From Actinomycetes bacterium (lineage in GTDB: Bacteria; Actinomycetota; Actinomycetes; Actinomycetales; Cellulomonadaceae): a DNA stretch of 7,477 bases. Numbering within the stretch: position 1 is the first letter of the stretch; each line of letters begins with the position of its first letter. Below the pieces are notes generated by a model that saw only the letters and a list, made by a program, of their open reading frames with translations, made no database searches and was not told where the DNA came from. The DNA lies in assembly GCA_023430425.1 (NCBI GenBank), contig JAEZAR010000445.1, positions 1 to 7,477 on the forward strand, written 5' to 3'. Position numbers and translations under genes: made by a program. Shown here in pieces: positions 5,828 through 7,477 of this stretch.

Positions 5828-5833
5828 CAGACT
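5828..5833 (+). promoter_or_regulatory. Possible -10 box of the DUF5302 gene
   Basis: CAGACT resembles the TANNNT class and lies 45 bases before the start codon. A poor TTCGCC is 19 bases upstream (5803-5808). The word AGACTGTC here recurs at 7386-7393, in a comparable place before another possible start. Weak support only. Confidence 0.25.
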
Positions 5834-5878
5834 GTCGCCAGGCGGCGTCCACCGCCGACGCAACAGGAGGGACGACCC

Positions 5879-6064
5879 ATGAGTGCCGACCGAGACCGCG
5901 CGCCCGCCCCGTCGGACGACGCGAAGGCGAGGTTCCGCGAGGCGCTCGAGCGCAAGAAGCAGGCCGCGCATCGCAGCGCAGAGGCCCGGGAGGGCACGAG
6001 CGCGGTGCACGGCTCGGAGGTGTCCGGCGGCGGCCGTCGGATGTTCCGGCGCAAGTCCGGCTGA
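5879..6064 (+). CDS. Small conserved actinobacterial protein, DUF5302-like
   Basis: This 61-residue, soluble, highly charged protein has three parts: an acidic/polar start, a basic helix (KARFREALERKKQAAHRSAEA, about 17-37) and a Gly-rich link before a basic end, RRMFRRKSG. The segment FREALERK, then a short linker with a VHG motif, then the C-terminal FRRKSG matches my memory of the DUF5302 family of small actinobacterial proteins, whose function is unknown. I did not verify this by search. The start is well supported by AGGAGG at 5865-5870, eight bases before the ATG. There is no signal peptide or membrane segment. The density of Arg and Lys at the C-terminus suggests contact with nucleic acid or ribosomes, which is only a guess. 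It is divergent from the acyl-CoA ligase and converges on serA with a 26-bp gap. Confidence 0.85.
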   Translation: MSADRDRAPAPSDDAKARFREALERKKQAAHRSAEAREGTSAVHGSEVSGGGRRMFRRKSG

Positions 6065-6094
6065 GTCGTCGCGCCGCCCCTGCGGCGCCCTCAG
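6061..6094. terminator. Bidirectional terminator between the DUF5302 gene and serA
   Basis: GCGCCGC (6071-6077) pairs with GCGGCGC (6082-6088) around the tetraloop CCCT. An outer stem CTGAG (6061-6065) / CTCAG (6090-6094) encloses it. The outer arms contain the stop codons of both converging genes. The compact stem and 26-bp gap make it a good shared terminator despite the lack of T-runs. Confidence 0.6.
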
Positions 6095-7290
6095 GACAGC
6101 ACGCGGAGCCGGATCGTCTGCGCCATCGTCTGCAGGGCGTCCCGCACGGCCGGCTCCAGGCCTGAGCCGACGTCCGTGACCACGTACCCGAGCTCGCCGC
6201 GCGTCGCGAGCAGCTGCCCCTCGATGTTGACCCCGTGCTCGGCGAGCGTCCGGTTGATGCCCGCGAGCACCCCCGGGGTGTTCTGGTGCAGGTGGGCCAG
6301 GCGGTGGGTGCCGGTGCGTGCGTCGAGGGCGAGGTTGGGCAGGTTCACGCTCAGGGTGGTCGACCCGTTCGCGAGATAGTCGCGCAGCTTGTTCGAGACG
6401 AACTGGCCGATGGCCTCCTGCGCCTCAAGGGTGGAGCCCCCGACGTGCGGGGTGAGGATCACGTTCGGCAGGCCGCGCAGCTCGGAGTCGAAGGGGTCGC
6501 CGCGGCGCTTGGGCTCCTCGGGGAAGACGTCGACCGCCGCGCCCGCGACGTGCCCGGACAGGATCGCGTCGCGCAGCGCGGCGTAGTCCACGACGAAGCC
6601 GCGGGACAGGTTGAGGAACAGCGCTCGCGGCTTCATCCGGGCGAACTGCGCGGCGCCGAAGAGCCCCGCGTTGCCCGCGCGGCCGTCGACGTGCAGGGTC
6701 ACCGTGTCCGCCACCTCGAGCAGCTCCTCGAGTGAGGCCATGCGCCGGGCGTTGCCGAGCGCGAGCCGCTCCTGGGTGTCGTAGAACACGACGGACATGC
6801 CCAGGTTCTCGGCGAGCACCGACAGCTGGGTGCCGATGTTGCCGTAGCCGACGATGCCGAGCACCCGACCCCGGACCTCGTGCGCACCCTCCGCCGTCTT
6901 GTCCCAGACGCCGGCGTGCAGCGCCCGGTCCCGGTCCGTGAGGCGCCGGGCGAGCGCGATGATCTCCGCCAGGGCGAGCTCGACGACGGAGCGGGTGTTG
7001 GAGAAGGGCGCGTTGAAGACGGCCACGCCTCGCAGCGCCGCCGCCCGCAGGTCGACCTGGTTGGTGCCGATGCAGTAGGCGCCGATGGCCAGCAGGTCGG
7101 GGGCGGCCGCGAGGACGCGCTCGGTCACCTGGGTCTTCGACCGGATGCCGAGGAGGTGCACGCCGTCGAGCGCGGCGATGAGCTCGTCCTCGTCGAGCGC
7201 TCCCGTCCGGTCCGTCACCTCCGCACCGTCGGTGCGCAGGATGGTGGACGCGAGCGGATGGAGGCTCTCGAGCAGGAGGGCGCGCAGCAC
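6091..7290 (-). CDS. serA: D-3-phosphoglycerate dehydrogenase, E. coli SerA type with ACT domain
   Basis: This 399-residue enzyme oxidises 3-phosphoglycerate to 3-phosphohydroxypyruvate with NAD+, the first step of serine synthesis. It follows E. coli SerA (410 residues) closely: CIGTNQVDL (73-81), FNAPFSNTRSV (92-102), the Rossmann GYGNIG (148-153) with D171 for NAD, then the catalytic set R230 (in LSRGFVVD), E259 (in DVFPEEP) and H282 (in LTPHVGGST). The C-terminal ACT domain starts near 329. H335, N337 and N355 align with E. coli H344, N346 and N364, which bind serine, so feedback inhibition by serine is predicted. It lacks the long intervening domain of the mycobacterial type (about 530 residues). 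The GTG start gives an N-terminus that aligns with the E. coli enzyme a few residues in. The ribosome site is poor (AGGTG only a few bases away), so a leaderless message is possible. An 8-bp inverted repeat lies 14 bases upstream. Confidence 0.95.
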   Translation of the reverse strand: MLRALLLESLHPLASTILRTDGAEVTDRTGALDEDELIAALDGVHLLGIRSKTQVTERVLAAAPDLLAIGAYCIGTNQVDLRAAALRGVAVFNAPFSNTRSVVELALAEIIALARRLTDRDRALHAGVWDKTAEGAHEVRGRVLGIVGYGNIGTQLSVLAENLGMSVVFYDTQERLALGNARRMASLEELLEVADTVTLHVDGRAGNAGLFGAAQFARMKPRALFLNLSRGFVVDYAALRDAILSGHVAGAAVDVFPEEPKRRGDPFDSELRGLPNVILTPHVGGSTLEAQEAIGQFVSNKLRDYLANGSTTLSVNLPNLALDARTGTHRLAHLHQNTPGVLAGINRTLAEHGVNIEGQLLATRGELGYVVTDVGSGLEPAVRDALQTMAQTIRLRVLS

Positions 7291-7303
7291 GGCACCTATC
7301 GTG

Positions 7304-7328
7304 CCCGACCGTGCCCCTGGCGGTCGGG
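7304..7328. promoter_or_regulatory. Inverted repeat upstream of serA, candidate operator
   Basis: CCCGACCG (7304-7311) and CGGTCGGG (7321-7328) are a perfect 8-bp inverted repeat with a 9-base spacer, 14-38 bases before the serA start codon. If serA is transcribed from close to its GTG, the repeat lies over the -10 to -35 region, where a repressor could act. The word GTGCCC also recurs at 7301 and 7311. Confidence 0.35.
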
Positions 7329-7396
7329 ACGACCGGCCCTCGGACGCCGCCCGGCGTCGGCGGGCACGACCGGGGCCCCCGGGCGAGACTGTCCGG

Positions 7397-7477
7397 ATGG
7401 ACGAGGTGGCGCCCGCCCCCGAGCGGCCGGCCGACGCCGGCCAGGGTCGGTCCGCGGCCGGGGAGCCGGGACGGCAC
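7397..7477 (+). CDS. Possible N-terminus of a gene running off the right edge
   Basis: An ATG at 7397 opens a frame of 27 codons that is still open at the window end. The visible residues are Pro/Ala/Glu/Gly/Arg-rich, like the disordered N-termini of many actinobacterial membrane or regulatory proteins, and give no family. There is no Shine-Dalgarno, but GAGACT (7385-7390) lies six bases before the ATG, the spacing expected of a leaderless message. The gene would be divergent from serA. In such GC-rich DNA a 27-codon open frame means little, so this is tentative. Confidence 0.3.
   Translation, partial: MDEVAPAPERPADAGQGRSAAGEPGRH

Noticed and set aside
4225..6165. A 646-codon open frame on the + strand opposite the acyl-CoA ligase
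   Set aside because: It is the mirror of a real gene in very GC-rich DNA. Its product is Arg/Gly/His-rich with no motif, and the minus strand carries every ANL-family motif.
6425..7477. A 350-codon minus-strand frame over serA reaching the right edge
   Set aside because: Out of frame with serA, low-complexity Arg/Pro/Ala-rich product; serA has all catalytic residues in the other frame.
1..7477. Mobile element, CRISPR array, tRNA/rRNA gene or phage remnant
   Set aside because: No repeat-spacer pattern, transposase, integrase, cloverleaf or attachment-site signature was seen. Composition is even and all clear genes are chromosomal housekeeping types.

Overview
The window is a 7.5 kb piece of a high-GC actinobacterial chromosome. 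I infer a Cellulomonas-like member of the Micrococcales from the strong G/C third-position bias, frequent GTG starts and the lexA / LysM gene / nrdR cluster, but the genus is not proven. There is no sign of a phage, IS element, CRISPR array or RNA gene. All the clear genes look like core or near-core chromosomal genes.

Layout from left to right: the 3' end of a DinG-family helicase (+, open at the left edge); an L-lactate dehydrogenase, ldh (+); lexA (-), converging on ldh; a divergent small membrane-anchored LysM protein (+); nrdR (+); a FadD-like acyl-CoA ligase (-), converging on nrdR; a 61-residue DUF5302-type protein (+), divergent from the ligase; serA (-), converging on the small gene; and at the right edge a possible start of another + strand gene, divergent from serA. 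The order therefore alternates between divergent promoter regions (2545-2736, 5689-5878, 7291-7396) and very tight convergent ends (9, 53 and 26 bp). Each convergent gap carries a short palindrome that includes at least one stop codon.

The core of the window is an SOS and cell-cycle module. The 192 bp between lexA and the LysM gene hold three SOS-box-like 14-mers. One overlaps the -35 of a well-formed lexA promoter, and two lie 1 bp apart over the probable start of LysM transcription. This matches the known arrangement of lexA opposite a LysM or membrane division inhibitor (yneA in Bacillus, divS in Corynebacterium, Rv2719c/ChiZ in Mycobacterium). The LysM protein is thus best read as an SOS-induced checkpoint or cell-wall protein. 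NrdR, the repressor of ribonucleotide reductase genes, lies downstream behind a run of hairpins and its own probable promoter. DinG, a damage-associated helicase family, lies on the other side, with ldh between it and lexA.

The right half is metabolic. The acyl-CoA ligase has an upstream repeat that may be an operator and may be translated from a leaderless message. SerA is of the E. coli type, with an ACT domain that keeps the three serine-contact positions, and has an 8-bp inverted repeat just upstream of its start. I found no wholly new system. The most worthwhile points are the tandem SOS boxes driving the LysM gene, the hairpin cluster before nrdR, the 45-bp-periodic tail of NrdR, and the two operator-like repeats.
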